From Diadema setosum (Eukaryota; Echinodermata; Echinoidea; Diadematoida; Diadematidae), in assembly GCF_964275005.1 (NCBI RefSeq), contig NC_092686.1, positions 10,971,032 through 11,035,031 of the forward strand: a stretch of 64,000 bases of DNA, in the 5' to 3' direction. The position numbers were made by a program, and so were the translations under genes. Each line of letters starts with the position of its first letter. Position 1 is the first letter of the stretch. The notes below the pieces were generated by a model. That model worked only from the letters and a program-made list of their open reading frames with translations. It made no database searches and had not been told where the DNA came from. Positions 12,835 to 25,800 of the stretch are shown piece by piece.

Positions 12835-15350
12835 TACTCAGTGATGAAGATGTTACATAATTGTACTGGTACACAAACACGTAGTTGTGTACTTAAATGT
12901 CAACATCTGGCCTTATTTGATTAATTTTCAGAACTCATAATTTTAAAGGATATCTTTGAGGTTGTGGTCAGACTTGAGGTTTGCATTATCAACTTTTTGT
13001 ACTGGATACATACCATACATGCATGCAAGCATACATGATACATACATACGTACATACAACCCATAACAAGCATGCATACATATTTGCACAATTCTCATTT
13101 TAATGTTTCATAAGAAAAAAAAAAGCTTCTGTTATTTAGAATGCTTGTTTTGTTCTTTTTTTTTTAGGTTCTTTTGACTTATTTGTTCAGAGGCCTGAAG
13201 GGAACAGTAGAGAACAAAGAACATTTTACACTACAGTGTACTACCATTATCATATGACTTCCAATACTTGTATATTTGTTAGCTATTTTGTTGTGAAAAA
13301 AAGGTATACAATGTATATCACATTGTGCTGACCTTATCTGTTCACTTCTGGTGGAAAAAAACCTTCTAAATATCTTGTAAAGCATATGAAAAGAAAAGGA
13401 GACATTTCCTGACTTCTGTCGGCGTAGTATAACTTTACAGATGACAGGTGTGTATGTGCACAATGGCACTAACAAACAGGAAAAACACATGCACAGTATG
13501 TTGTGCAACAATATGTCACATTGCATCAGTGACGACTTGGGCATCACTTTGACGAGAGGGGATTGTCCCTGTTCATGTGGGATCACTTCACACTGTGTCG
13601 GCTGACACCACGTGACTGCAGCAAGGATGAGGCAACTTTGAATGTCTGTTACCGTACAGGTCACACCCGTGAAAATGAAGTCCTCGAGACCGGCGGTTAT
13701 CTTTTTGTTTAATTGAAATTTCATTATAGCCAAACAAATAAAGCGTATAAAGATATAGATATTAAGTTTGCGACCTGAATTTTTACTTTGTTGTGAAAGA
13801 GGTGTGGTTATAACTGTTAGCGTTGTAACGGGAGTGCACTATACCATCATGCAAGGTTAATGTTGATAGAGCAACATTCATCATCACGGGTACATGATGT
13901 ATATACCACATTTTACAATGAATGCACCATTTCACTGAATAAACATACAAGAGACAAGTTCTTCACTATACGTGTAGATCACATTTATTTACATTTGCAC
14001 TGTACATGGGAACCACTGTGTAACAATATCACAGGGGCTTACAAGTTGTAATTGTTTTAGCAGATCTCACACAGACAATCTATTTCCTTCTCACATTGTT
14101 TTCTTGCCTTCATAATACAGAATACAAGCAGTTTGCTACATATATTTGCATTTTTCAATTAATATCAATTCTAAACAGGCCTGAAGAAGGGAATTTTGTT
14201 CAAGATTTCTCAGTTTTGTACACATGCTTACTGGTAAATAAGCAATAAACTGTAATTCAACTCTCTGCTAGGTACCTACACACGGTTTTGGTCATTTCAG
14301 TCTCAGTAGGAGTAGCTGAAGAAGAGCATACCTGCAGAAAAAGTACATTTTGGGGAGCCTCGATTTTACAATTGGGTCAGTTTGGGGTTATCTGATGTGC
14401 ACATGGGTACAAGAGACCTTTCTCTTTCCCAGTTCTTCACTCGTTTTCAAAACAACATAAGGCATAAGCTTGCCCAACCTAACAATTTATGGAATTCATC
14501 AATCATTTTCAAACAAAGAATTAACTTGCATTGACCTGATGACCAGAAAAGTTCATCAGTTAACACCTGGAAAAGCATCCATTTCATTATTCTGCATTGA
14601 ATGTATCAAGTACATGTATTAACAATCACTTTCTCTTGATACTGACAAATAAAACTTTTGTTATGCGGTTGCGCTGGCAAGCACCATTTAGAAAATCATT
14701 ACATCCCAGATAATTATCTCGGTGAATTAAAAAAACCAGCATGCCCTGTTGGTGCAAATTACCTTTTTTTTTAAATTTCTGCTCATGTGCAACATGGAAC
14801 TCCAAACTGGCTTACTAAAACACAATATCTTGAGATTATCTGATTGAATAATATACTTTCTATGTCCAATTAAAACAAGTACACTGCTGTCTTTATTATA
14901 TTTGGCTACTGATGTAACCAAATACCTGATAGAATGAATAAAATTGCCATGTTCCACAGAGTCTTTATACCAGGCTTACACTTTTCACATAAATGTACTC
15001 TAATGCTTGACAACATTGAGATATATGTGACCATACAATACATGTACAAACATATAGTTTTGATGTGTAATAAATCACAATGCAGTCATGATCTTCCCTG
15101 AATTGAAACTGATGCAAAATAATCCACGCAACAGGAGTATCATATTTCTTGCTGGCATTTCAATTTTTCATATTAATGAACAGTAGTGAGTTTCTGTAGC
15201 CATCAATGTATTTTTCCATCAAATCAGTGACACATACTTCTGTCCATGTCCTTATGGAAATAGCCATTGGCTGGCTTACTACTGGGCACGTTCACACTGC
15301 ATGCTTCCTCTACTGGAGATATCATCCAAATCGCGTGATGAGTGTGCGCA

Positions 15351-15685
15351 TTAAAGGCGCATAGTCCCGGTGGGTGCGGGGGCGCTGCTGATGATACTGC
15401 CGATCACCGTCAGCATTGATACAAAGATTTCCGAAGTTGAGCTGTCATCAAGAGTAAAGTGCGTATGTGTTGCTAGGTAACGATGCCTTCGTTGTCTTCT
15501 CTTTGCATCACGCAGTCTGCAGTAATGCCAGGGTGCATGCATATGTGCTTCTTAGTATGACGTCACAAAAGAAGTTTGCTAAAACTGTCGTCCCCCTCAG
15601 CCGAATCATGAGCCGAACTGTGATCAGACCACTGACTACAGTGGATCGGACTTCTTCAGACTCGGGGGAGTGGATCGGACTTCTT

Positions 15686-15718
<33 letters not shown>

Positions 15719-15838
15719 ATGGGTCACTGCGTCTGCGTAAGCGCTAAAGAGGAGTCGATAGCATAGGTCTGTATAGGAAACTTGCGCCGTGCGCCCGCGT
15801 ACGCATTCGACTAAACCACCGGGACCATGTGCCTTTAA
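15351..15838. mobile_element. TTAA-flanked MITE near the RBM17 3' end
   Basis: The left end TTAAAGGCGCATAGTCCCGG pairs with the right end CCGGGACCATGTGCCTTTAA. TTAA is the probable target duplication, as in piggyBac-type elements, although these ends do not start with the usual CCC. The interior holds a G homopolymer of over 30 bases around 15687-15718. It lies 170 bp beyond the RBM17 stop, so it may be transcribed in that 3' UTR. Confidence 0.75.
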
Positions 15839-16005
15839 TAGTTGCGTCAACAGCACAGAGAATGCTCCAAGTATCCTACAAGTGTACAAATGGTAGTCAC
15901 TGTGTCATCCACTCTCCTCAGTGGGTGCATCCCCACTTCACAAATTCTCCCCGGAGTTCATATATTTCCACAAGGATCAAGATATCACTTGCCAGTATCT
16001 ACCCC

Positions 16006-19000
16006 TCACAACGTGAGTTCAAATTTCTGAAACTTGTCAGGATCGTAGAAAGTGGCGTTTACGACACGTCCACCAAAGAAGCGTCCGTTCATGTCTACGA
16101 CAGCTGGAGAGACAATAAAAAAGGAAAAGGAAACACAATTATGACATATCGATTCAAATTTTACCAATGGCTGCACATCTGCAATAAAGATGTGGTAGTT
16201 CCCAGCACTGCTCACCAAAAACACTAAAAACTGCTGAGGGGACTCTGCTATCAGAAAATATAAATAAAAGAGCCCTGAATGGCTATCATACTTTTATCTG
16301 ACTGACTGCAGCTTGACATATCTGTTTTTGCAAATATATCCTATCCGGAACATTTTTTATTCATCTCATCAAAAAATTGATCTAGTGTCCCTGCATTTCA
16401 GCTATGGCATCTGCCATTTTTGAAATTATATGATATTTTGGAATGAGAAAAGAAGAGAGTTTCTGGTACCATTTAATGGCATTTAAAGACATTTTCACAA
16501 TTGTAAAGACTGCCAATTCATATTGATTGATGAGCGATCAGTCACACAAAGTCGGGACATTCTTTGACATCCTACCAAAGTAGCCCTTAACAAAGTTGAA
16601 CTAAAACAGATTATTCTGCATTTCTGTTTCTCCATGATAGATTGCCTGACAATGTTTTTTCTTGATATTCACTGAAATTCTATCTCTTCTCTGCCCAAAA
16701 CAATGAGCATAAAAACAAGTCAAATAGAACTGGTGGCTGCTAATAACTTTGTATCCACAGTACCTGTTTTGAACTCGTATCTTTTCTAGCATTTCACATT
16801 AATAAGTCATAGGACATATATATTATCAACATTGGTTATCTTCAGTAAATGTAAAACCTAAAATTTGGCATGCATGAAACTTCTCTAAATTTTACAAAGA
16901 GCTTTGATTCCTGAAAGTAAAATGCTTGCAAAAGTTTTTGTCTGTATAATCCAGTACTTGTGATTTTTTCATGGTCGCCAATTTGCGAAAGTGTCATGCC
17001 ATGAAAAAGACAATTGGCTCCAATTTTGTGAATGTTTCTGGCTTTACAGAACATTTCTTTTACAGTGTACTGGCAGAAGTTGCCATTTATATTACAATGA
17101 GAACATTCCAGTGGTTTTACCTTTTACTGCAGCTTCCATACGGGTGAACTCCACAAATATCCTGACAGCTTCCGTAGGTGGTTTGAGAGGATCCTGGTAC
17201 GAAGACAGAGAAAATAACAAAGTGCAATTAAATCTTTCACCCAAGCTGAACATGTAAGATGAAAAAAATCTGTTCCCAAGCTGCTCAATGAATACTGCAA
17301 AATTTCTTGGATCCTTTTGTGCAAAGGGCAAATATGTGCACATGAAGAGCCTTTGTATTAGAGGGGCCCCAGATCCCAACAAACCCTAAAAACTACCAAT
17401 ATATAAAACTGGAAAATAACACATCCAACAAATGTAATGACAGCCTGAGAGGTACTGAATTTCTCACAAGTTTAATTAACGGAAGTTTCATTTTAATACA
17501 CTTTAAGGTAAACAGATGTGCTCATGATCTTGATGTTCTCTACACCAGTGATAAATGGTTGTGGCAAGTATTAGATGAAGTTGCAGTCATTCTCTAGTGA
17601 TACTGATGATTGTAAGATGAAAATTTCATGAAGCTGGTATCTGTATACTTTACAGTGGCCGATCCAGAGGGGGGCACACTGGGCGCGCGCCCCCTCTTTA
17701 TTTTTTTGTTAAAACAAAAGAAATAAGAAAAAAATAGATGAAACCTGGAAGTAGCACCAAAAATATTCTTTGCGCCCCTTCACAAAATTCCTGGATCCGC
17801 CCCTGCTTTGCCACACCATGCCAATTGCTCTGATTAATGATACTATTTTAACTGATCTTTTTATTAGATTAAATTTAACGAAAGCAAATTCCAATAATCA
17901 CAAAACGTTAACTGAAATTGATCAAGAGACTCTGCTAGACTAAATAAAAGTCAACCAGTGCCTCATATGACATAAGCAACAAACATATACCACCCACAAG
18001 CCTACCAACTGCAGTTCTAGATTATATGAACAGAACAAAGCAAACTACCACAAAATAGCGATTACTACAGTTAGTCATTGACACTATAGGTACCATGTAA
18101 GTCATATGTCATGAGGCCAACAGTCAATACATTTACAATGCAACAATTTCTGTGGCATGAAGAGACACCTAAGATGTAAAGATGAACTTCACATGTGCCA
18201 CAGTATGACTTTGTACCTTCAAAGTCACCAAAGCTTGACGCTAGATTTCACGCGGGCATTAAATAGATTATACCACTTCCAAAATGTTATAACAAAGGTC
18301 ATTGCCAAATGTCATTAGTTACTTCATTATCTCAATATGTCAATAAATCAGCTTAAATTTTTTTTTTTCCCCTCATGCATCGTGGTGATGTCACAAGTCA
18401 AGCAATTTCTGGCCCAACAGATAACAGTAAATGAGTAATAGGTAAATATTTACAATGAAAGGTATGACTCTGCAGCACAAATTAGGTGCTTAGAGAAATA
18501 TCCTTGGGGAAACGGGGTCAACATTTAACCCTAAAAAGACGGGGGGGGGGGGGGGGGGTCATCATGGCCCTGCTCCAGAAATTTTTCGATAACTTCAAGA
18601 ATTCATAAGATCTCATCGCGAAACTTAATGACTTTTTTTCTTTCGAGTCTTACGCATCTTTTGATACCTAATTTGCATATATACCTGCAACGGTTATGGT
18701 ATTACATAACATTTTACGGTCAGTCAAAAATGCGTATTTGTATGTGTTTATGTGTAAAATGAATGAGGTTTTGCAAGATTCTAAAATGTTTCTTTTGTTT
18801 TTCTTGCAAAGTCTGTTTTTCAGCTAATAAAATCTTATCTGAAGTTGAAATTAATTGTTCTGAATACAAAAAACCGTAAAACAAAACAACAGAAAACATA
18901 AGAAATAAAAACAATAATTGACATACAGTAAGACATACCGAGATACTCGAGTTTGGTAGGCATAACGAGTATAATTGTTTAATTGATTACCTAATTTTGG

Positions 19001-22000
19001 TCTTAGACAATCAGTTTTCTTACAAATACATGTTGAACAACTTCCTTTCACATATTTCACAATTAAGGGATCACTAGACAACTATATTGGCACAAAATAA
19101 ACCAGAAATAAAAAATCCATAAAAATTACCATATTTGCATAATTAATTAGCCTTAATGAGAAAATTATGGTGATTTTTGTAAAACTAACAATGCTTTATT
19201 GTAGGGTACATCATAAACTAGGTGTGTACTGAATTTGGCAACAATCGGACATTCCATGGCCGAAATCTTTGGGGTGGGGGGGGGGGGGGTGGCATCATGG
19301 CCCCCAGTCCTCAAAACTTCCAAAATAGCCCAGTCTTTTTAGGGTTAAAATGTCAATGCATAAAGAGTACGAGTAGAAGAGTAATAAAGGCGTACTCTAA
19401 TACCACAATTTCAAAGTTGTTTTGTACAGTGTACATCGCTATAACAAACTCTCCACAAACAGTAAAATCTTCATCATTACTAAATGTTATAGTTATAATG
19501 AACAGTGTCAGAACATCACGAGGTAAATTGCCTTACAGTCATTTTTGCATTTGTTTGTCTTTGTTTTTTCCAGGCATACAGCTGATCTGAGTTGTGATAT
19601 TATTCAACAATGTGGACCCATACATCTACATGTACGTTGGGAGGAAAATTATCATTAAAATACAGGTGATAAACCTGTCTATTTTGTCATTCCTCACCCT
19701 CAGACTGCATGTAGGACAGAGACAAATATACATGTTCCAGTCTCAGAACCGCTTATTCCTCTTTGCTACCTCTCTCTAAATTTTCTCCCAAACCCCCAAT
19801 ATCACCAGTTTATCTCAAGTACAGCTACTATGATCCGATAAGCACAACTTGCAGAATATAATACACTTCCTCACAGTTTAAAGTTGACAACATGTTTCTC
19901 CCCTGTCTAACATCTTTGTATCTTACATACAAGGAAAACCCTGTCATAATGGGTTCCTTGAAGAGGAGGAGCTGTTAACATAGAGGAACTCCTTTTAACA
20001 AGGAGAATTTTGGAGGTCCTAATTTTCCATTAATGTATTTAGCTGGTCTCTTTTCAGTATGTTTATAACGAGGTACTGGTTACAAGAAGGTAAAATCAGC
20101 AGTCTAGGTAATGTCGTATTGAACAGGAACAGCAGAAGCAAATGCAGTGGCATGTGAAACACTGAACAGTGGCTGGTGAGCGATCAGATATTTTAATGAA
20201 TGCAATCAGCAAAAATCTGCGTCTGGCCAAGGCACACCCACCTCCCTTGGGTCAGCTACAAGGCTGCCTAATAATAATAATAATAATGATAATAATAATA
20301 ATAATATGAACACTTGTAATGCCCCGGTATCCATCATGAATAGATGCTCATGGCGCAAGAAAGAGAGGCAGAAAGAAAATACCAGTGAAAAAGAGGTATG
20401 AGAAAAGGAATAAAGGAAATGTTCACAAAAAAAGTTTGTCTAAATAACCAGGTTTTAAGCGAGCTCTTAAACTCACTTAGAGAGGACAGATTACGAATGT
20501 TTTGTGGGAGTCTATTCCATAGGAATGGGCCAGCATACAGAAATGATCGATCACCCCAAGAATTATGAGTTTGTGGTACAGCAAGTAGAGATGAGTTTGA
20601 AGACCTAAGGCGCCTAGAAGGATTGTAAGGGGTAATCAAGCTACAGTTGTAGTAAGGAGCAGTTCCATGTAGTGAATGAAAACCAAATAGCAGTAACTTG
20701 AACATAATTCGATAATGAATGGGCAGCCAGTGTAGAGAGATAAGTAAGGGTGTTACATGTTTTCTCGTAGGTGACAATAAAACTAAACGGGCAGCATTAT
20801 GGAGTTATTATTAACCTCTTTCATGGTTGAACTGATGTTGGGGTACCTTGAGATCAGCACCAGTCTTTCTGGGATAGTTTACTCTCGGTTTCCCAGGAGG
20901 CTCCCACACACATTGTCCCTTCATAACATTTGTCCACAAAAAGACGGTCCTACCTCATAGATGAGAACCTTGACAACATCTCCGTACTTTGAGCACTCCT
21001 CTGCCGTCTCCGGCTGCAGGTCGTCATCCACTTCACCGGGTCCAACCATATTCTACGGTAACAATGAGGGATACATGTAAAGCTGTAGTCACCAACAGAT
21101 TTGCACTTCACACAGATCTTCATCTGGTGCCCCAATGAAAGGTACCCAAACCCAATGTTGACTTTTTGACACCAGTGACTCCACATATACATGTATTCAG
21201 AGATGCTTTTACCCTAATCTTCACTTTGCACATATGTACATGCTTAAAAACAACAACAACAAAACTTTCTTTTCATCTCCACACAAACTTTCAAGGAAAA
21301 TTGTAGACCCAATATTGAAACTGGAAATAAAATCTTACAACAGGATTTAAAGTCTTACGACATCAATCACAATACTTAAAATCTTAAAATTCTTTTGCTT
21401 TACAACACTTCCATTTTCAAAATTTACATGTAGCAAAGGACTTATTTTTTCAACTGCCCTAAGAATACACAGCCTATCTCATAACTTACAGTAGTTCCTT
21501 TAAAACTGGAATAATTTAGCTTGCTTTTAGCTCATTGCATGATTAAACTGCTTTTGAAATGCCCTCAGTCACTGTTCATAGAAGTTGCAAAGTCAACATA
21601 AGATATAGACATTAACTTTATGTGTGCCCCTTAAAGATTTATGCTACAAAATCAGTAAACAGAGTGCCAGCAAATAGATGTTGGAATGGAAATACAAACC
21701 CTGTATAAAGCAATTACAAAAAAAGAAAAAAAAGAAAAAAAAAAAAAGAGGAAAAAAAAAACTAAAGAATTGCAAGACACAAAGTGTATCAGATCCTGGT
21801 AACGTACTCCACAGCCCTGGAATCAACTGGCATGTGTCCCTGAGTTGAGGGAGCAATGGTTTCCCATGATTGCAGAAACAATTTCTACAGATTTTTGAAG
21901 AGATGTATGGACAGTATTGACAGTATGAACAGATGAGTAAAACGTTTTTTGAAGCAGCTCTCAACATAATTCAAGATAGTCAAATTCTTCGGCTGCAACG

Positions 22001-22788
22001 TAATTGGGGTACAAATCAAGCCTCTGAATTACAGAGTGATGGCTTGCAGTGTGTGACTCACCGTAAGGAGAAGGATCTTGGTGGGGTTCTTCAAGATGTC
22101 TGAGATGGTGGGCGGACCACCCTTGGGGGCAGCAGGGGGCGGCATCACGGGAGGAGGCATGGCTGGTGGTGGCATGGTAACTTGCTCGGCTGAAAAACAA
22201 GATACGTTCATCACAGAAGATTGCATCAATTAGTCTCGAATTACAGAAGCTTTGCACTATCATGCTCCAGCTTTGAGGAGCTGTTGACAACAAGATAATA
22301 TCTATCTTTACTTGGTAGTATCCCTCATATACTCATTAACAAACATATAATCAAATACTTGTGCATGAAGACTATTCTCCACCCAATGCTGTGGTACTGG
22401 AAACCTTCATGAAGCTTTGTAATCACGCTTTAAAAACTTTTCATTATTTTGTGACAAACAAAAAAGAGAGAACATATCGAAAAGCAATGTCCATAAGAAA
22501 CAGAGTATTGAATAAGTAAATACAAAAAGACATATTACTCAAGGAATTGCAGAATATAATTATTTCATCAGGAAGTCATAAACTACAACAGAGGCCTCTC
22601 AAGACAAGGAAATATTTGTGAGGTTTAAGGACAAGTTTGAATTCACCAAAATAAGGCTGCTACAATAAGGAAGCAGTTCCTTTTCACAACGTACAATGGC
22701 TCACAGACATCTTTTTACCATCCATTGATCATTTCCCAAACTGAAAGTGCTTTGCAACTTCCTGCCTAAAAAGCTAGTCTCAATCAGC

Positions 22789-22854
<66 letters not shown>

Positions 22855-25800
22855 GTCTGTCTGTCTGTCTATCTATTTACTATCTACCTATATACAAATG
22901 GCAAAATACATTTGGAAGTGCTTCATGCGAGGCTGCTTATGTCTGAAACAAAAAATCAACAACAACCCACCACACTAATATATAGAAAACAATACACACT
23001 TTTTATGCCTCCGCCACGAAGTGGTGCCAGAGGCATTATGTTTTCGGGTTGTCCGTCCGTCCGTCCATCCTTCCGTCCGTCTGTCCGTCCTTCCGTCCGT
23101 CCTTCATGAATTTTGTGGACAGTGTAACTAAAAAACCTTTTGGGGTATCCTAATGAAACTTGGCATGTATGTGTATAAGGGGGTGAAGTTGTGCCTATCA
23201 ACTTTTGGGTGCACACGGTCAAGGTCAAAGGTCAAAAGGTCAAGGTCAAATCCATAAATTTTCACTATTTCCACCATATCTATGTAATGCCTGAAGATAT
23301 TTTCTTGAAACTTAGTGTATACATGTATTACCCAATTATGATTCTCTAGTCAAAGTTTGGGGTCATGAGGTCAAAGGTCAAAGGTCAAAAGGTCAAGTAA
23401 AAATATCAAAACTTCACTTTTTACTCCGTACCTTGGAGATTGTTCAAGGTATCTTCATGGAACATAGTATATAAACATGTACTGACTGGCAGTGATTATC
23501 TAGATAATTTAGGGTTCATGGGGTCAGGGGTCAAATGTCATGGGCAACACTTCAAAATTTTACTATTTCCCTCATATTTATGCAATGCCAGCAAGATTAT
23601 TTTTTTAACACTTGGTGTATGCATGTATAACCTGATAGAGATTCTCTGGAAAGTTTTTTTTTTTTTTTTTTTTTGCCTCAAAGGTCAAAAGGTCAAAGAT
23701 CAAGTGAAAGTGCTGAACTAACTTTTTCCTCCGTATCTCGGAAGTGGCTCAAGTTATCTTGAAACTTACTACATATTTATGCATGTTCTGCCTGACAGTG
23801 ATATCTTCTGAATTTTTGGGTCAAAGGCCAGATGAAAATGATAACAATTTACTATTCAATACAGAAATTGCACTTTTTCTCCATACCTTGAAAATTACTC
23901 AATGCATAAACGTATGAATTGGTCAAAGTCAAGTTAAAGTCCTTAAATCCCCAAATACATGCTCTCCTATTCATCCAATTAAACCTAGGTCAGGGAAGGT
24001 GAGCATTCAACACATTTGTGACAAACTTGTCATTTTAATATTTTGCCAATTTTGTGAAAATGTAATCACACATTGTCCACATGTACTATCTAGACCTATT
24101 AGGAGAACCATGCATTATGGCGGAGGCATACCAGTCGCCATAGCGACATTTCTACTTTACCATAAATTGAGATATTGATTAACTTTATAAAATCACAATT
24201 TCAAGACCACAATTCATTTTGCATGAAGACAAAACATACTCATTGGCAGTTCACTGTATAGGCTTATCGTACCACCTTTACCCCCAGCACCAGTTGATGG
24301 ATTGTATTGACTGTCTAATGTTCACACAACTGACATCACATACCTTGTGCCTCTTTGTCCTTGTTAATGATCTTGCCTCCTCTTCTACTAGTCTTCTCAA
24401 CCAGCAGGGCAGTGCTGATGCCCTGCTCCGACTTGCCCAGCCCTGCCCCTTCCTTGAAGCCGTACTTAGCCATAATCTTGGCTGCCACAGAATCAGCCCT
24501 AGCATAGGCAGAGATTAGAAGCAAGACTCATAATATGCAAAACTTTCATGCAAACATTTGCATCTGATGAATAAAAAGACATGTAAGATTAAACACCTGT
24601 AGTACAACAATTAATGCAATATGATAAATATGCATTGTAAGTCTAGTGAAGAAAAATAACACAGAAATCTGTTTAATATCCCAAAGATTGATAACAGGAG
24701 TTCCTGTTGCCTCTTTCTGCACATACGACTATATTTTCACTGAATGCTACCATGAGAAGAATATAGTAAATCACATAGTAATACTCACTTCCAGCAACAT
24801 TCAAACTACCATCAGCAACTCCAACAGGAAAAAAAATATATAAAACTTCAACTAACTCCTACATTGCAAATGATTACAGTCAATCAGCTTTTTCCTGCTT
24901 ACCCCAAACCTGCTGGAATCTGGAAGTTTGACTTTGGCGCTGGAGGCTTGACGAAGGGGTCTTTAGAGGAGTAGGAGTCTTCTGGGGGTGGGGCAAATTC
25001 ACTGCCCCGGGGTGGGGTCTTAGCTCCCTCCGGATCGTCTTGTGATTGGTTCTTTCTACCTAGTATATCTGCATACGGCCTCTCTTTCTGAGGGGGAAGA
25101 GGAGCTGCAACTGAGAGAGAAAAAAAGATAAAGCACATCTTGAAATCTTACAGAATATACCGCATCACTGAATCATTGACACTTTTTCAAGTAATAGACT
25201 TTGTTTATTGGCTAATAATCATAAGTTCCAGTTTCATCATCTCAAGACAACATTAAACGATAGAACAGCATGTATGTAACCTCTCAGTTTTAATTGAGCA
25301 TAAATCCATCACTCATGTATGGAGTGGTCCTTCAACGTCCCTTATTAGTCAGCTTGGAATACTCTGAAGTGTCTTCCTGAAGTTGTCAAGTCATTCAAAG
25401 CCAACTTTAGCAAGCAATGTGACACCATGACCATGAAGTAAGAGCAGAGTTATGTCCAGCACTAGAGCTGGCATATTATGCAATGCAGGTCCACGTCTGT
25501 GCGCTATCCCCAATTGTCTTATGTGAGGAAAAGCCATTACATTTGAAGTGTGTTTTTTTCTTTTTCTTTTTACCTGGAGCTTTTCAACTGTTACATCACT
25601 CAATTAAAACCTACAGCAAAAATTTCTGCATGAATTGAATCAAAAAGATTTGGAATTCAGTTGTCATACACGTCTGCATAGGAAGCATTAAATGGCTTAA
25701 ATAAGGTATAAGCCATACATTTAGCAAGTCTAATTTTTCACAAATTGTGATTTCCAACCAATTTTGTGAGTGGTTAAATTTGCAATTGTAGAGTACAGTA

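Larger units (their letters stand above)
11721..16005. other. Convergent spacer between GTF3C6 and RBM17
   Basis: The two genes converge on this stretch. It holds the 12297-12834 element, a related solo end near 13690-13842, and the TTAA-flanked MITE at 15351-15838. Part of the right side must be RBM17 3' UTR; an AATAAA on the minus strand near 14891-14896 is one candidate signal. A 184-codon open frame on the minus strand (13179-13733) resembles no protein I know. Confidence 0.5.

Noticed and set aside
13179-13733. 184-codon open frame on the minus strand
   Set aside because: No recognisable domain, it ends near a pogo-like MITE remnant, and no splice context or neighbour supports it.
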